A DNA stretch of 64,000 bases, from positions 434,001 through 498,000 of the forward strand of contig NC_057381.1 of assembly GCF_016906535.1 (NCBI RefSeq), in the 5' to 3' direction. How positions within the stretch are numbered: position 1 is the first letter of the stretch; each line of letters opens with the position of its first letter. The notes under the pieces are model-generated. The model was not told the DNA's origin and did not search any database. It saw only the letters and a list, made by a program, of their open reading frames with translations. The stretch is from Rhizoctonia solani (lineage: Eukaryota > Basidiomycota > Agaricomycetes > Cantharellales > Ceratobasidiaceae). Positions 1 to 12,780 of the stretch are shown in pieces. Both the position numbers and the translations under genes were made by a program.

Positions 1-1125
1 AAGGTATGTGCCCTTGTAAACACGAAGTGAAGGATATGACCCAACCGGTGGATCAAATTTCTGAATGTGGGAATTGGTCGAGAGAAAAATAAAAAAGATA
101 GGTTGACCGACAAGTTCTGACAGGACTGAGCCCAAGTTGTGGTACGGGTTACGGGTGCGCCATTCTGTAAGGATTGCAGGCTGCGCGGTGAGACAATGGG
201 CTTCATCGAAGTAGAAAAAGCATGCGTTTTTTCTAACTAAGGAGTTGTTTTTCACAAGGTCAAGCATCTTCTTAGCGCTCCTACACATACTCCTGAATAA
301 ACTGTAAAGCGACACGGAGCCCTTTAGCTCTTGAAATCTAACGCCATTGGAATCATATCTGTCAGTCGCAATCATCAACCTTTCCTGCCAGAATATCCCA
401 ACAATGAACAAGAAACTTCCATATCATAGCAAAACTTACTGTGATGGCTGCACCAACCGCTTGATCGTAAAGTGCTCGACGCTCAGTACCCACTTCCTCA
501 GGGGTCTGATCTTGGTTGAGGTAATCGGCCCAAGCGGCCGCCAGAGTCAGGCTTTTGTTCATTCGGTAGTCTCGAGCATATGCAAACTTGGACTTGGCGG
601 TAGCAAATATGTGCTTCAGGAGGATAGCATATTCTGCTTGAAGCAGCTTGTCGCTTTTTCTTTCATGATCCATAAAGTATGCACGAAGTTTGATGTCGGG
701 AGGAGGATACGCTAGTATATGATATGAATCACGGTATAGTTCTGATAGCAGCTAAAAGCCCTTACTTTTTTGACCCTCGGGAAGTGGCTCACGTATATTG
801 GCAGGGATGGTAAACACAGTCTTCGCTGCTTCTTCTACCATGCGGGATTTGCCCATGCCCGACGATTGAATAACTGATATAGACTTCATATACGGCTTCT
901 TGTTGTCTCCATAGCTGGAATAGTATTCCAGTGCGGCAATAAAGCGTGTATGTGCAACTCCGAGATAGGGCTCCTCGAAAGCGGTTTGCAAGCCTGGACG
1001 ATAAGCACTAATTGCTTATGTGTAGATACCACATTGCACTTACTTCCGTTGCTGGAGCTTTTTGCGCGTGGACCACTGGGCTCCATGTCCGTATCGTCCT
1101 CAGCTTCTTTAGCTGTGGTAACCAA
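1..1125 (-). CDS. P-loop ATPase-like fungal protein, 5' part (runs off the left edge)
   Basis: Four exons join in phase: 1125-1044, 993-766, 711-440 and 384 to beyond position 1. All introns are GT-AG. The product so far (about 230 residues) has a Walker A-like SSGMGKSR, then a YPPPD motif, then a Walker B-like FFYFDEAH, and a sensor-like FFIFLSTNS about 40 residues later. This order is that of a P-loop ATPase. I remember similar proteins in agaricomycete genomes, usually annotated as hypothetical and sometimes compared with Crinkler-type NTPases; that comparison is from memory. The start is the first ATG of exon 1, which is short and acidic. The C-terminus lies outside the window. ATP binding is supported by the motifs; the biological role is unknown. 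Confidence 0.7.
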
Positions 1126-4100
1126 TGCGATAACCGATGCTGTTCAGAGGTATAAGCTCTCGGTTACATAAAGGTTGGTATACGGGTCATACGATGGTGA
1201 ACCAGATCTGCAAATGATTTGGATAGATACGCAGATTCGAGGGCAGTAAACAGCTCGATATGACCAGCTAGATGCGTGCCACACATTCTCAGGTCAGGCG
1301 GTGATGCCACGGAGTCTACGACCGTGCATGAGACAATCCTCAGCAGCAAGCAGAAATCCCAAGATGCAAGCTTATCTCGAGAAGAAAAATAGACCGAATC
1401 TGATTGACGATGCTGATTTATGGCCTTTATAATGCAAGCATTGATATCAGCCATTGCGATCGGTTTACTAGTAATTTTGCTCAGGTTTGTAGTTGAGTCG
1501 AGTTGGGTGAAGGGGGTGGCCAGCTCGACACCTACGCCTGTTAAATAGCCAAACAGCTCTGCGTGGCGGTACACGTGAGATGTGCTGAGAATAGGGGAGA
1601 GTCAATAAAATTGCCGGATGAAAATAACCGCCAATCGTGTAATATGACCAAAAGACCAAGACATAATGGTCAGACTGCACAGCATGAGAAAAAATAAAGA
1701 TATCAAGAGGAAGACAAGTAGAACTAGCTCTAGTATATTATTTCTCCTAGCCACAAATTTACACAACACATTCGATTGTATCTACGCTTATAGTGCATAT
1801 GTGTTACGAACCAAGGTCCGTAACACCGTTACGTGTAAATATAGCCACACTTCGCCACCTCGTCCCCGTTCACCCTTCCCAACCTGCTCCATGCCTACCG
1901 CCTTCATGAGACTTCGGCACTTACCAATTATTATCGTAGCACAACGGCCTCGCTTCGGCACTTTCCCATCGCGCCACTTTGTCTACATTATATCTATTCG
2001 GGCAATTCCGCCATTACTTGGACCACAACCCGCAGCCGATCACCGACGAGCCTATCGGCTCGCTCTCCCCACCTCTCGTGTACCTTCCTGCTTCATCTTT
2101 CAATTTATATTTACTTTTCTCATCGGGGCACTCGGGCACTTTCTACCGGCCCCTATGGCCCCTTTCATGTGTGCACTCATGTCGGAAGGCCTGGTGCTTC
2201 CCTCAGCCCGTTATGCCAATTTACTCGTGTAATAAACTGTGTTTATCTTTCATATTCTCTCTATTCATTTCGTCCTCCTCCGTGGCCCGACGCCCTCGTA
2301 GTACCTCCTTGTACGGCGCCCACCCGCTTAGTCAGCCGCCTTGCCTCGGTGTTGCAAGGAGAGAGTTTAGAAGAAAAGGGTGCAATAGAGAGTTTGCGAA
2401 ACGACCCATTCCCTATTTTGTTTCTATTTTTGGAATACATCACCCTAGTCAAGTCTACTGTGAAGTATTAGATGAATAGAACCAAAATAGGAGTAGAACT
2501 ATTTCGCAAGCTCTCTACTAATGAATATAGACGTGTGAACAAGGTAACTATACACATGGGATAGACGCGGATGTAAAGCCTAGTAATATATAATGTGCAT
2601 CATACAAGTACCGAATATACGATACACCAAGATGTAGACCTACAACGCCTTTTCTTCCTCTCGGCTTTGGGACCACCCCCAAAACCCGCCTTCCTACGGG
2701 GTTACTACATACAATGGAAGCAGAGGCTTGTACAGTGCTCACTCTGACATGGCAACTGTTCTCACAGGGCGCGCCCTATAGCCCCAGTTCATGACTCGAT
2801 ATACAAATATAAGGTTAACACACTGACAACAAGTATGCGTGTTTGAGTAGAAACTAGGCTGAAACCAAGGTCGATATATAGTAGATATACTGACCTTGGG
2901 CATCGAATATCTCTCGATCTAATTCATGCTGGGAAAGACAAAGCGGGCTCATGAGATTATTCACCAACACACTGAATTAGAGTATCTTATTACACCACAG
3001 TGTACATATCCTTCCACTTGGATTCGATCGCGAATACTGTTCTCGCACGATACCAAGCTTAATATGCGCAGTTCAATAGCTCCAGTAGAAGTTGAATAGA
3101 ATTGAGAGTTTGGTAATCACGTTGAAGTGAGGTTCTGATCGGCGCGGGCGCATACATTCCAGATCCATTCACATGGCACATGTAGAATTCGCACCTTGTT
3201 CACACAGCCCCCTCCCCCACGTTTTGCAAAATCCGCAAGAGCCCAACAGAAGATATCATCCACATAAAGAATACGTTATTCGAAGGAGTTTACAACGGCG
3301 ATACTATACGGTATCCGAATGATCCGTGAGGGACAAGTAAACAAAGATAGTCGTCAAGATAAGAACCCCGTGCATGTTTTGTTCTTTAGCGGATCTGCAG
3401 AGAACGAGGTCCGCATGACGCATGACGCAATCGGCACGAGGAATCCATGCGTCTAGTCTAGGTGGATCTCCGAAGAAGGTGTGGGAGAAGGAGAAGAAAA
3501 GCGAGCCGCCGGAATGTTGTGCGGTATTCTTTCGAGAAGGTTGTCAAAGGTCGTGTGGGTGGGTGGGGATGGAGACGGAGAGTTTTGGTAGCAACGATAT
3601 GGATTAGGTGGTTAGTGTGTCCGAGTTCCTAGATGGGAATCATCTACACTAGTCCAAGTGTTGATCAAGATCGTCGTATAGTGGTAAAACGATCGTCGAA
3701 AATGGGTTACTTGGTGTGGTGAACGACCGATCGATGCGTTGTGTATACTATTGTGTGCTCGGCCCGCGCGGTTCGCGCCAAAGATCTTGTCCTTCCCTTT
3801 TCCTCCTCACTCAGCTGGCGTGGAGATGGTTAAGCTTTACGGAATTACCGAGCACAAGAGGAAGGTGAAACTGTATGCGTGTAGGACATGGCCGTTGCCG
3901 GACGCGAGGGGAAACTCCCTGATCGCTCGAGGATGTTCCTGAGCGGCAGTGCACACAACGACAAGCGCGAATTCACAGCTGAGCGGGCGTGGGTGTGGGT
4001 TTTTACTTCGGTTCGAGATTGATGGTATTTTATCGTTGACATTTGTACCTGTACAAAAAAAAACTGAATGGGCGAAATGAAGAAACGTGTTTTGTAGATC

Positions 4101-4661
4101 ATAGTCAAGTTGGCAGACCCGATCGCTTCTGGTGTGTAAAGGACCCTGATTATGAACGATGAATCATGGGCGGAATTGAAGTTATTTTTGAGTATTACTA
4201 TGCAAGGTATGTTACTATAGACCAAGTTTTGCCGAGGAGAAGGTGTTTTTTTGAGGGGAATGAAATGGATAAAGTAGGTTAATGAAATAATTATGGAGGT
4301 GGAAGGAGAGGGAAGACGGATCAAAGCGGATAAACAAACTTGGGAGGACGGTTTTGACGAAATAAGATCGGGGGTGCAGGTGCCTAGAAGACCATGCCCT
4401 GAAAGCGCACGGTAGAGTGAGAGAGAGAGGAGTAGGTGGTCTGGTCTTGACTCCGATTTGCACTCGGTTGTGGGCTTTGGTTATCGGGCTGAGTTTGACT
4501 GCGCCCCTTGTTCGCTCGCTTGGCTCTAGTTGTTGACGCCTACCACCCACCCACTACCTGGCGTAGGTGAGTCGATTCAAGTTGTAGAGGTTCAGCTGAT
4601 TGAGGAATGGATAGCCCCCCTCCGCTCGTTTCTCCTTTTTCCGCTCGTTATCGACTCGGCC
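1126..4661. other. Region without a confident gene
   Basis: A 136-codon open stretch on the minus strand (1164-1574) lies directly upstream of the ATPase-like gene. It could be part of an unrecognised gene, but I see no motif or clear splice partners. At about 1800-1826 there is a short inverted repeat, GTGTTACG...CGTAACAC, of the kind seen at LTR ends, followed by a TATA-like string. I found no matching element end or target duplication. The rest of the stretch shows nothing I can name; 4.0-4.66 kb is presumably the upstream region of the next gene. Confidence 0.4.
2386..2517. repeat. Short inverted repeat
   Basis: Bases 2386-2401 and 2502-2517 are inverted copies with one mismatch in 16, separated by 100 bases. 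It could be a small foldback element or a relic. No target duplication was found. Confidence 0.5.
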
Positions 4662-7600
4662 ATGTGGGCAGCGGCAGCACGCGACGTGTCTTCGCAGTCG
4701 CCTCCTCCGCCCTCTGAGCGCCACTTGAGCATCACAGACTCGATTGCGTCTACTACAGTTGAAGAAATCAAAGAACGATACCGGCTATCTACATATGACC
4801 ACCCTAACCGTGCCTCCAATGGGCCCCCTCGCCTTCCCCATGCCCGACGCGACTCGATATTCAGCTTCAACACCAACTGGACCGGGGACGAAGCGTTCAG
4901 CATCTCGGACTTTCCTCCTCCACCTGCCATGATCCCCCGATTTGGACCTGCCATAGCCTCTTCGGTTGGTCATTTGCCTCCCATCCCGGATACGAACAGA
5001 GATAGGGACCCGCCCAATTCGGCTGCGACATACACTGATACACTCGGCTATATACATTCTCCCGGTCCAGTCGTCCAGTCCAGTGCGTACAGCAGCTCGA
5101 GCCACCTTCCTTCGCACTTCAACTCGCGCCCCAACACTGGGTCTAATAATCCTCACTCTCGGCCGAGCACCGGTAATGCGCAAGGGCTGACCGTGCAGAT
5201 CGACCATGCTCCCTCCCATTCGGATCGTATACAAATCGTGACCGGGCCGAGTCCTACCAGTCCAGCGTTCAAGTCCTCGGCGTCTGTCAGGGCAGACTCT
5301 GTACTCCAAGGGTCTGCCAACTTGTCCCCGAAGCCGACGCATGAGCAGGCAGAGCGTGTGTCTCCGACGATACCCAGTCCCAGTTCGCAGTACTTGGTTC
5401 CTTCGCCTTCGTCCGCTGCTTACACACGCACTCTTCACACCCACACACAGCACTCGCCCACCGACACTGCGACAGGGATATACACCCACAACCGACCCAG
5501 TCCAACAACCTCGGAAAAAGTTCCTGGTTTCCCCGTTGTCCCTCCTTCCCCTGCCACCGCTGCTTTTCTCCGCGAACCTGTCGCTCCCCCAAGTACCCAC
5601 ACCTCCCACGAAGGTCTCCTCGAGCCCGGTTTCATCAGGTCCCTTATGCGGGGGATTGAGCGTGACGAGCATGACGGGTTCAGTCTTGAGGATCCATCCG
5701 AAGGTCGGTACGCCAGTGTGCACGCCAGGGACTCGTTCGCTTCGACTTCCTACCGAGACTCGCTCGCTTCCTCTGCCTATCCCCGCGATTCATTTCAGGC
5801 ACGTCACCACCCGTACGACTATTCCGTCGAGGACCTCCGTACCCAGACCGAAGACCTCGAAGAGCTCGAGCCCCCACGCGTCTTTTTTCGACGCGCCCCC
5901 GCAGCGAGTTTGCCGTCTTCTCCGCGCAGTTCGTTTAGTCTGAGTGTTCGGAGCGGGGTCACTGGGCGAGCAGGGTGGGGGTCCGAGGCCGTTCCCGAGG
6001 TTCCCAAGATCCCAGACGCATTTCGACAGCCTCAACCCAAGCGGCGTTCGATCGTCAGTACCACCACGGGTATCACGGCCACGGGCACAGCGACGGGGAC
6101 GGGGACCGGCACGGAAGAAACGGGCGTAGTCCAGCATGCCGTCCTTGTTCGAACGGCGAGTTATCGTGCCCCTGCGGTGTACAAGACGACCGACGAGTTG
6201 CGCGCCGGGGCCGTTTCGCCCGGTGGACTGTTAGCTTCTCCCGTGTCCCCCAATACGTTGTCTCCTGTTGCGGCGACGGCCATGATGGGGCAACCACCCC
6301 TCGCGAGTCCGCTCCCCGTTTCCCCACTCACCCGCGCCCCATCGACGTCCACATCGATACCCTATTCGTACAATGGAAAAACATCCCCTATCCCCTACGC
6401 AGGTCGCAAAGACCTCGGTTCGGCCCACGTCCGGACGACCAGTCGGGATTTGACCATGGGCAGTGGAGGCGGTGGAGATGTCGTCCGGAGGAAGAGCCAG
6501 CTTGCGGCGCTGCACTTGTCCATTCCTGGTCCGCGCGCGAGGGAGAGGGAGAGGGAAAGGAGTGTGGTTGTGCATGAAGAGGATGGGGACGAGTTGGTCT
6601 ATGTTCGTGGGGATGATGTGGATCGGGAGCGTGCGGGGAGGGAGTCGCAATATCATCGGGAATCACAATATAATCGGGAATCGCAGTATCATCGGGAATC
6701 GCAATACAACCGGGACTCACAGTACAATCGAGAATCGCAATACAGCCCCCGGGAATCGCGCTACGACATGCGCGGCTCGCGATACGCCGACTCGTACCTC
6801 GACAGTCCGTACATGGCGCACTGGGCCGATCTGGCTTCTCCGAGCGAGATCACCCCCGCGCTCAGGGACTCGATGATCAACGATACGGCGTCGTATATGC
6901 GGCCTGGTGGGGGGAAGAGTGCTGGGTTGCGGATTTCGGCTGGGTTGGGTAGTCCTAGTGGCGCGATGCACAGTCCTGGTGGGTTACTGCACAGTCCTGG
7001 TGGGTTGTTGCATAGTCCGGCGTTTCCTAGTCCTGGCGGGAGTTTGAGCACACCAGGAACGCCCTTTCGTCCACCGTTTGCGACTCCGAGCTCTGCACCC
7101 GCCACACCCGGCCACGGACACGGCCCCGCCTCGCTCTCCATCTCCGGATCCAACCTCGACTCGCCGCGGCACGCCAAGCGCGCATCCGGCATCTCCTTTG
7201 TCTCGTCCGTCTTTTCCAAGTTCTCCGGCCACGCGAGTGCAGGCCACAACACAGGCACCAAGGGATTCCAGTTTTCGTGGAGAAACGAGCCGGTCCCGCC
7301 CATGCCCGCGGTCACGGTCCGGAACGAGGAGACGGCGTCGAATATTGTGCGAAAGGAAGGGACGATGGAGTTGCCCCAGCTCGCGCACCGGGCGGAAAGG
7401 CTGAATGAGATGCTCGAGTTGGGAAAGTTGCCTCATCGGGTGCGGTCATCCTTTCTTTATTCCTGTCCAAGGACAAAAAAAACTGATTGAATTTTGTGTA
7501 TAGAGCAAATCGACTCTTGGGGTGGCGAGTGCGCCCGGGAGCGGGGGCGGGAGGGTAGCAGACGTGCCGGTTGGAGTGGACCAAGAAGGAAACGACGTTT

Positions 7601-9752
7601 CAGGCGAAGGGTACACCGACGAGAAAGCGCTCCGACGCACACGAAGTCTTCGCTCGGTGTTTACGACTCTGTCTGACCGTTCCAGACGGTTCATCCCGGG
7701 CGCCAGCGCCGGCGGAGCATCGGGTAGCCTGCGGTCGAGTTTGGTGGATATTCCGGGCCAGCAGCATCAGCGGTTCAATAAGCTTCCCGAGGAGCATCGG
7801 CAGGAGCGGAAAGTCACTTGGGGGGAAGGGACGGGTGTGCCCCCGCCTCGGCCAGAACGGACCAAGACGAGGAGGTTGCCGAGGAAGAGGTTGTTGACTC
7901 TCCTGGCGATTGCGGTTGTGGCGCTTTGTGCTATTGTGGGTGTGAGCGTTGGGTTGACGAGGGGGCATGGGCGGGAACCGGATGCTGCTGGGTATACGTG
8001 TCCTTTGGCGAGCCAGACGGGGCAACTTTGCGATTTAGGTGAGTAGAATGAGTGTGTGGATTGGGGATGGACGCGGGTATTGATGCGGGTCGGTAGATGC
8101 GACGTGCGCATGTACGTCTTCACTTGCTGGACAGTGCAATCCGCTCGCCCAGGTCTTGGTCGACTTGGTGGGGCCTGTGAATAAGCTTTTCGATCCTTCG
8201 CCCGCGTTCACGCCTTCGTCCGTCGCGCTTTCCCTTTGGGAGATCCAAGGAAGTCCCCTACCAGGCGCGAATTGCGCAAACCAAGCCGATCTGGTCGATG
8301 TGGGCCCGGCATTGTCCGCGGCCCAAGGGTCCGTATCCGCCAACCGCACCGAATTCGCACGCAGCGCATTGCTCTGGACACTCGTCATGACCATGAGCCC
8401 CAACTCGACGGAGCGAATGCAACAGTTTGTGAAACAGCTCGACTTTACCAAGCTCGAAGCCGCCTCGTTGGACTCGTCGGTCCATGGCGAGTTTCTGTTC
8501 GGCGCGGCCGGGTACCAGATTGATTTCGCGCGCATGACCGTGTCCCAGCCCGCGATCACCTGGCAGTCGTCTGCGAAACCGAGTACGGACCAGGTCGCGC
8601 TCGTCTCGGAGGATTTACGCAAGGCGCTCGATCGGGTGTACACGTTTGCTACTGGTACGTCCGGGTGTATATGCGCAGGCGGGTTAGTCCTTGTTTGTTG
8701 ATGTGATGTTTCTTGGGTCAGCATCGTCTGCTCAGAGGAGCTCGGCGCTCGCTCGTTATTGGACGAATACGCTCCAATTCACCAGTTCGCAACTTTCGGA
8801 TTTCAGACGGATCGCGAGTGTCTCGCCTGTGCTTTTGCCCTTTGATGCAACCTCGTCGGCCGTGCGATCGCTCTTTTCCAATGTGAATGGGAGCTTCCCT
8901 CCCCCTGCTGCGTGCTATCCCACTTTGAGCACTGATGAACTGAATGCCGTCAACGCGATGGAAACGGGTGTCTTTGGGCTCACCAGGACCGGCTCTGTTC
9001 CCTCGGCTCTCAACCCGAACTGTTTCTCCTCTCGTCCGGTGTACGGGGTCTTGGATATCGCACGCCTTCGCTCATCGTTTGGTCCCTCTGAGAAAGACGC
9101 ACCCAAGCAAGCGGTTCAAGTGGCTGCCAATGCGACCTCACGTGTGTCTGTCAGACTTGGACGTGATGGTGCGGGGCTCCCCTTGACATCAGTCGCGACC
9201 GCGAATCTCACCGGCTCTGATGATGCGCGCACGTTTGGAACGATTAGTAACATGGACCACGTCTTGCTCACTTACCTTCAAGCCTTTCCATCTATCCAAG
9301 CCGCGGGAGCGCTCATCGACCACGTCTTGGCTTCTTCCGACCTCAAGGCACCTCCTCCGACAAACACTTCTGCGCTGTACAATCTAACCTCGGGCTTGAC
9401 CGAGTTGCCCATCCTCGAAGTCGCGTTCTTTGGAACGGTCGGGCCGGTGGATCTCGCGTCTGCGTCTGCGGACTTTGCGTCCCCTTCTGGAGAGTTATTT
9501 TTCGGGTCGAGTGCGGGGGATGCGTTTCGTGAATGGGCGGTCCAGCGGACGGGCGAGGTGGTTTGGTACGACGGGGCCGCTGCTACCCAGGTCGTTCGAG
9601 AAGGCCGGACTCGAGACAGTACGTTTGAAGACGTATGGAAAGGCGCCAACGGTCTACTATCCAATGCCGAGACGACGGGTGTCAGGACGTCCCGCCCCGA
9701 GGTGGCCAGGATCGTCAATGTGTTTACAACGATTGGGTACATGGGCTCTTAA
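4662..9752 (+). CDS. Large single-pass membrane protein, Ser/Pro-rich cytosolic half, extracellular C-terminal half (unrecognised)
   Basis: Four exons join in phase (4662-7439, 7504-8038, 8097-8654, 8722-9752), giving 1,633 residues. I chose the ATG at 4662 because the reading frame upstream of it has no conserved look. The first ~1,000 residues are rich in Ser, Pro and Arg. A run of ESQY-type repeats lies near residues 660-705 (about 6640-6780). One hydrophobic segment (LLTLLAIAVVALCAIVGVSV, about 7891-7950) follows a cluster of Arg and Lys, which suggests a type II orientation. Just after it comes a Cys-rich stretch created across the exon 2/3 junction (CDLDATCACTS). The rest (about 500 residues) has many N-glycosylation sequons and no domain I know. 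It resembles conserved hypothetical membrane proteins of basidiomycetes. Function unknown. Confidence 0.8.
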
Positions 9753-10966
9753 TCTTATTATCTACTGTTTTTTTGTTAGTTGTTAGTTGTTTTACCACCA
9801 CTATGCTTCCTTTTTTCGTTCTTTTTTGCTTGGTCTCGCTGGGTCTATGACTGTTTTTTTCTATTTTTCATTTCGCTCATTTTGATTATTGTGTGCGCCT
9901 TTTTTGGTCCCAGGCCAGGAGGGGCTGACATGCGTGTTTTATCACACTCTTTGCTTGGACGGGCGTAGAATGAAATAATTCGTTTTTATTTTTCAAAAAT
10001 GGACATGAGGCTGGTAGCAGATAGGAGATCGAGGCTGTTGCCACAATACGTACAACCTCCATCTCAATCGCACCATTCAATCTCTTGAGTGAAAGTGGCT
10101 CGACACCCATTAGGTTGAATTTGCAATTTGAAGCCATTGTAGTTAAACCACTGTTGCTCGTCGCTCGATGTAATATTGCGCTCAGCTCCACGTTGGCCTT
10201 CTTCGTGTTTGGATGTCATGATTTACTCCTCGTGATGCTCTCACGGGGCTTGTCTAGCGACCCAGATGGCGTCCCGTGGCGTTCCGAGTGGAATCCTGTC
10301 CCTTGGAGCAGACTCGTACGGGTTAGAGCACCATGGCGTGCGATCACTGTATTCTCCTATTGATGTTCACCACCAAACGATCGTTTTGGTCGCCCATGTT
10401 CCTGTTTTAAAAGGCTCCACATCTTGGAACTTCTTGGGCGGAGCGATTGCTCAAGTCTGGTGACTTGGTCGTGCATCTTTCCCCCAACTGAATAGCTATT
10501 GGGTCTCGTGCCTGAAGCCGGCGAAGGATACTGACGACGCTTGTGACACAAATCGCCCTGGTTGAGCGATTTCGGTCCATCGTTGTTCCTTTTGTGGTGT
10601 TAGTTCGCCATCTCTGAGCTTCTCAGTTGGTCCGTGACCGGCATACAAGGGGTTACATCCCTCGCGGAATTCTGACCGGCCGTGCGCAATATTTTCTACA
10701 TCCACACCGCCATTACTGTAGTACATTATTCAGCACTTATTTGGTCACGAGTAGCTTCTCCTTGCCCACCGATCTTCCTTTTTCGGACGACTTTGGGACC
10801 TAGGTGTTTGGTAGTGTGGTTTCGGGGGTCTTTCAGAATGCTGCGATTCTGTGTATCCTTACTCACGTTAGACGAGAGCCGACCGACAAGCTATTCATCG
10901 GCCGATGGGTTCGTTCACTGCACGCATCCCGACGTTCTGTCACCATCCCCAGCAAACATTGGACAG
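9753..10966. other. Intergenic, nothing recognised
   Basis: Downstream region of the membrane-protein gene. It is T-rich just after the stop (about 9760-9900), compatible with a 3' UTR. Only short open frames on both strands, without motifs or convincing splice sites. Confidence 0.4.
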
Positions 10967-10975
10967 TACATAAAA
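10967..10975 (+). promoter_or_regulatory. TATA-like box
   Basis: TACATAAAA lies about 125 bases upstream of the first ATG of the next small gene, followed by a C-rich stretch. Confidence 0.4.
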
Positions 10976-11101
10976 CCCCCGCCAGCCCGTTGATTGACCC
11001 CCAACGAGCTCGCCTCGATATGCACATTAACCCCTGCAGCATTTTCAGAACACCTCGGACGAGAAACCCCAGTTGAACATTACCTCCCTGTTTATCGTAG
11101 G

Positions 11102-11846
11102 ATGACCCCCCTGCCTCGAACGTGATTTGCGACTAACTCGGTGTGGTGTAGGCTTTATTCTTTGCAGGAAAGCTATTTTGAATGGAGTCGAGCTGCTCAA
11201 GTCGCTTACTTTGAGTGCTCGATCAGCGTGAGTTTGGTTGCATCTCGCTGGTTTGTAGTTGACTTTACTTTTGTTACAGGGCACAATCGCAAGTGATACA
11301 CGCACCCTCGAATTTCGGTAAGCATATAGTCGAGATGTATTCTTATATACAAATAGACTGGTTAATCCATCTGGTAATGTAGGCATAGCTTCTTACCATA
11401 TCCATCTACCAAATCCAGCCACGAAATACGGACCAGGTGGTGCGTCTAATGTGACTTCAGCTTTTGCCGTTGGTTTTCTCACATGAATCTATACTTTTAG
11501 TAGAAGCCACCGGTCCGGACATCCGGGGTAAGTCGTATCGGTGCCTTGGTTTCTTTTTCGACAATTAAACATACATGCACTGTCAGCACATCAAACTAAT
11601 ATCAACCACACCACTACACCAAAAAACATTCACTGCAAATCTGGAACTGATCTGCGTGCGTGCGATCACCCTATTTCATATAATTCGCTAGCTGACAGAT
11701 GCCATACCAGTAACGAATCATACTTTGACGACTTCAACAGTCTTCATGAGGAGCTCTCATGCACGAGCCATGAGGCAGCATTTCTGACCTTGGACGAACC
11801 AGATGACTGGGTGATAGTGAACGTTAATACTCCGGAAAGGGAGTAG
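11102..11846 (+). CDS. Small six-exon gene, 153 residues (unrecognised)
   Basis: Exons 11102-11121, 11168-11227, 11280-11317, 11383-11439, 11501-11527 and 11587-11846 join in a single open frame of 154 codons. Donors include GTGAGT, GTAAGC and GTAAGT; acceptors end in TTGCAG, TTACAG, TGTAG, TTTTAG and TGTCAG. The first intron contains a GACTAAC branch point. Exon 4 could end three bases earlier without changing the frame. The protein has no signal peptide or membrane segment. Its C-terminus is acidic, ending in DEPDDWVIVNVNTPERE. I do not recognise a family. The first exon is only 20 bases and is the least certain part. Confidence 0.5.
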
Positions 11847-12402
11847 TTCGGCGTCTAGTTTTTACTTTGGTTACGGCACACCCTACTTGTAGTTCATGAT
11901 GACTATGTTTGTTCCAAACCAGTAATGTATTCCCGTTTTCATTAGTAATTCTTCATTTAGTAAGAGACAATCCACCCACCCCTCACTGGGTATCCCCCGA
12001 TCCGCGGTAAATGCATCAGACCGATCCGGGTGCGGGTTTAATGGTATGAGCATTTTAATATTACTTCTTTTGTGATGACGTTGTGCGCCCAACCTCTATT
12101 ACGCATAAGCTATTGATATGAGCATACCTCTGACGAGCGCGTGTGACTCCTTAGAAAAAAGGCGCGGTCAGCGGCGTACGAACGATAGCCGGGCTGTTCC
12201 GAAAGTTTCAATATCGATAACACTATAAATAAGCACGCTCTCCAGGCTGCTGAATACCATTGCACACCCCTCGAAGCCCGTCCCCTGCGTAGTATGAACC
12301 AAAGCCTTTTCTTTGGTTCTAATCAGGTATCCCATATTCGACCCCAATTGCACGAGGCTAACCTCGTTGATATCGGCCGGAATAACCCTCTTACTTTCAA
12401 CC
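11847..12402. other. Intergenic, nothing recognised
   Basis: Short open frames only. Upstream flank of the TATA box at 12403. Confidence 0.4.
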
Positions 12403-12409
12403 TATAAAA
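12403..12409 (+). promoter_or_regulatory. TATA box
   Basis: TATAAAA 15 bases upstream of the ATG at 12424. This is close, so the transcript leader would be very short or the real start may be further downstream. Confidence 0.45.
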
Positions 12410-12423
12410 ACTCTCGATCCCCG

Positions 12424-12780
12424 ATGTCTCCTGTAAGGAAGGCACTTTATCAAGCTCATGGACAGTGTCCGACGCTGTGTGTTGTTTTCTTTGACCTTTC
12501 CATTCAACGAGCTCAAGTACAATTATTGCTTTTAGGCCGCCAAAGTTACGCCACGACTCTTGCAATGAGCGTATGTATACTCATAAAGCTTCTTTATGTT
12601 TGGGCTACTTTATAACGCATATATGTGCATTTAGTGAGCGTCATCCCCGAAACAGAACTCTCCGGAAATCCGCGCTCTCTGGAACATAGCGTGGCTGGTT
12701 TGCCTCGGTCAGACACGGCCAATAGTGATGGCCTTCGTTGCAAGTTAATCGAATTAATGCTATGGGGAGCTCATGCTTAA
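12424..12780 (+). CDS. Small three-exon gene, 73 residues (tentative)
   Basis: Exons 12424-12464, 12536-12570 and 12635-12780 join in frame to a TAA stop. The introns end in GCTTTTAG and CATTTAG; the second donor is GTATGT, the first the weaker GTGTCC. No domain, signal peptide or membrane helix is visible. The model rests only on the open frame, splice signals and the nearby TATA box; it could be a fortuitous assembly. Confidence 0.35.

Noticed and set aside
1800..2560. Possible solo LTR starting TGTTACG
   Set aside because: No matching end with a target duplication could be found.
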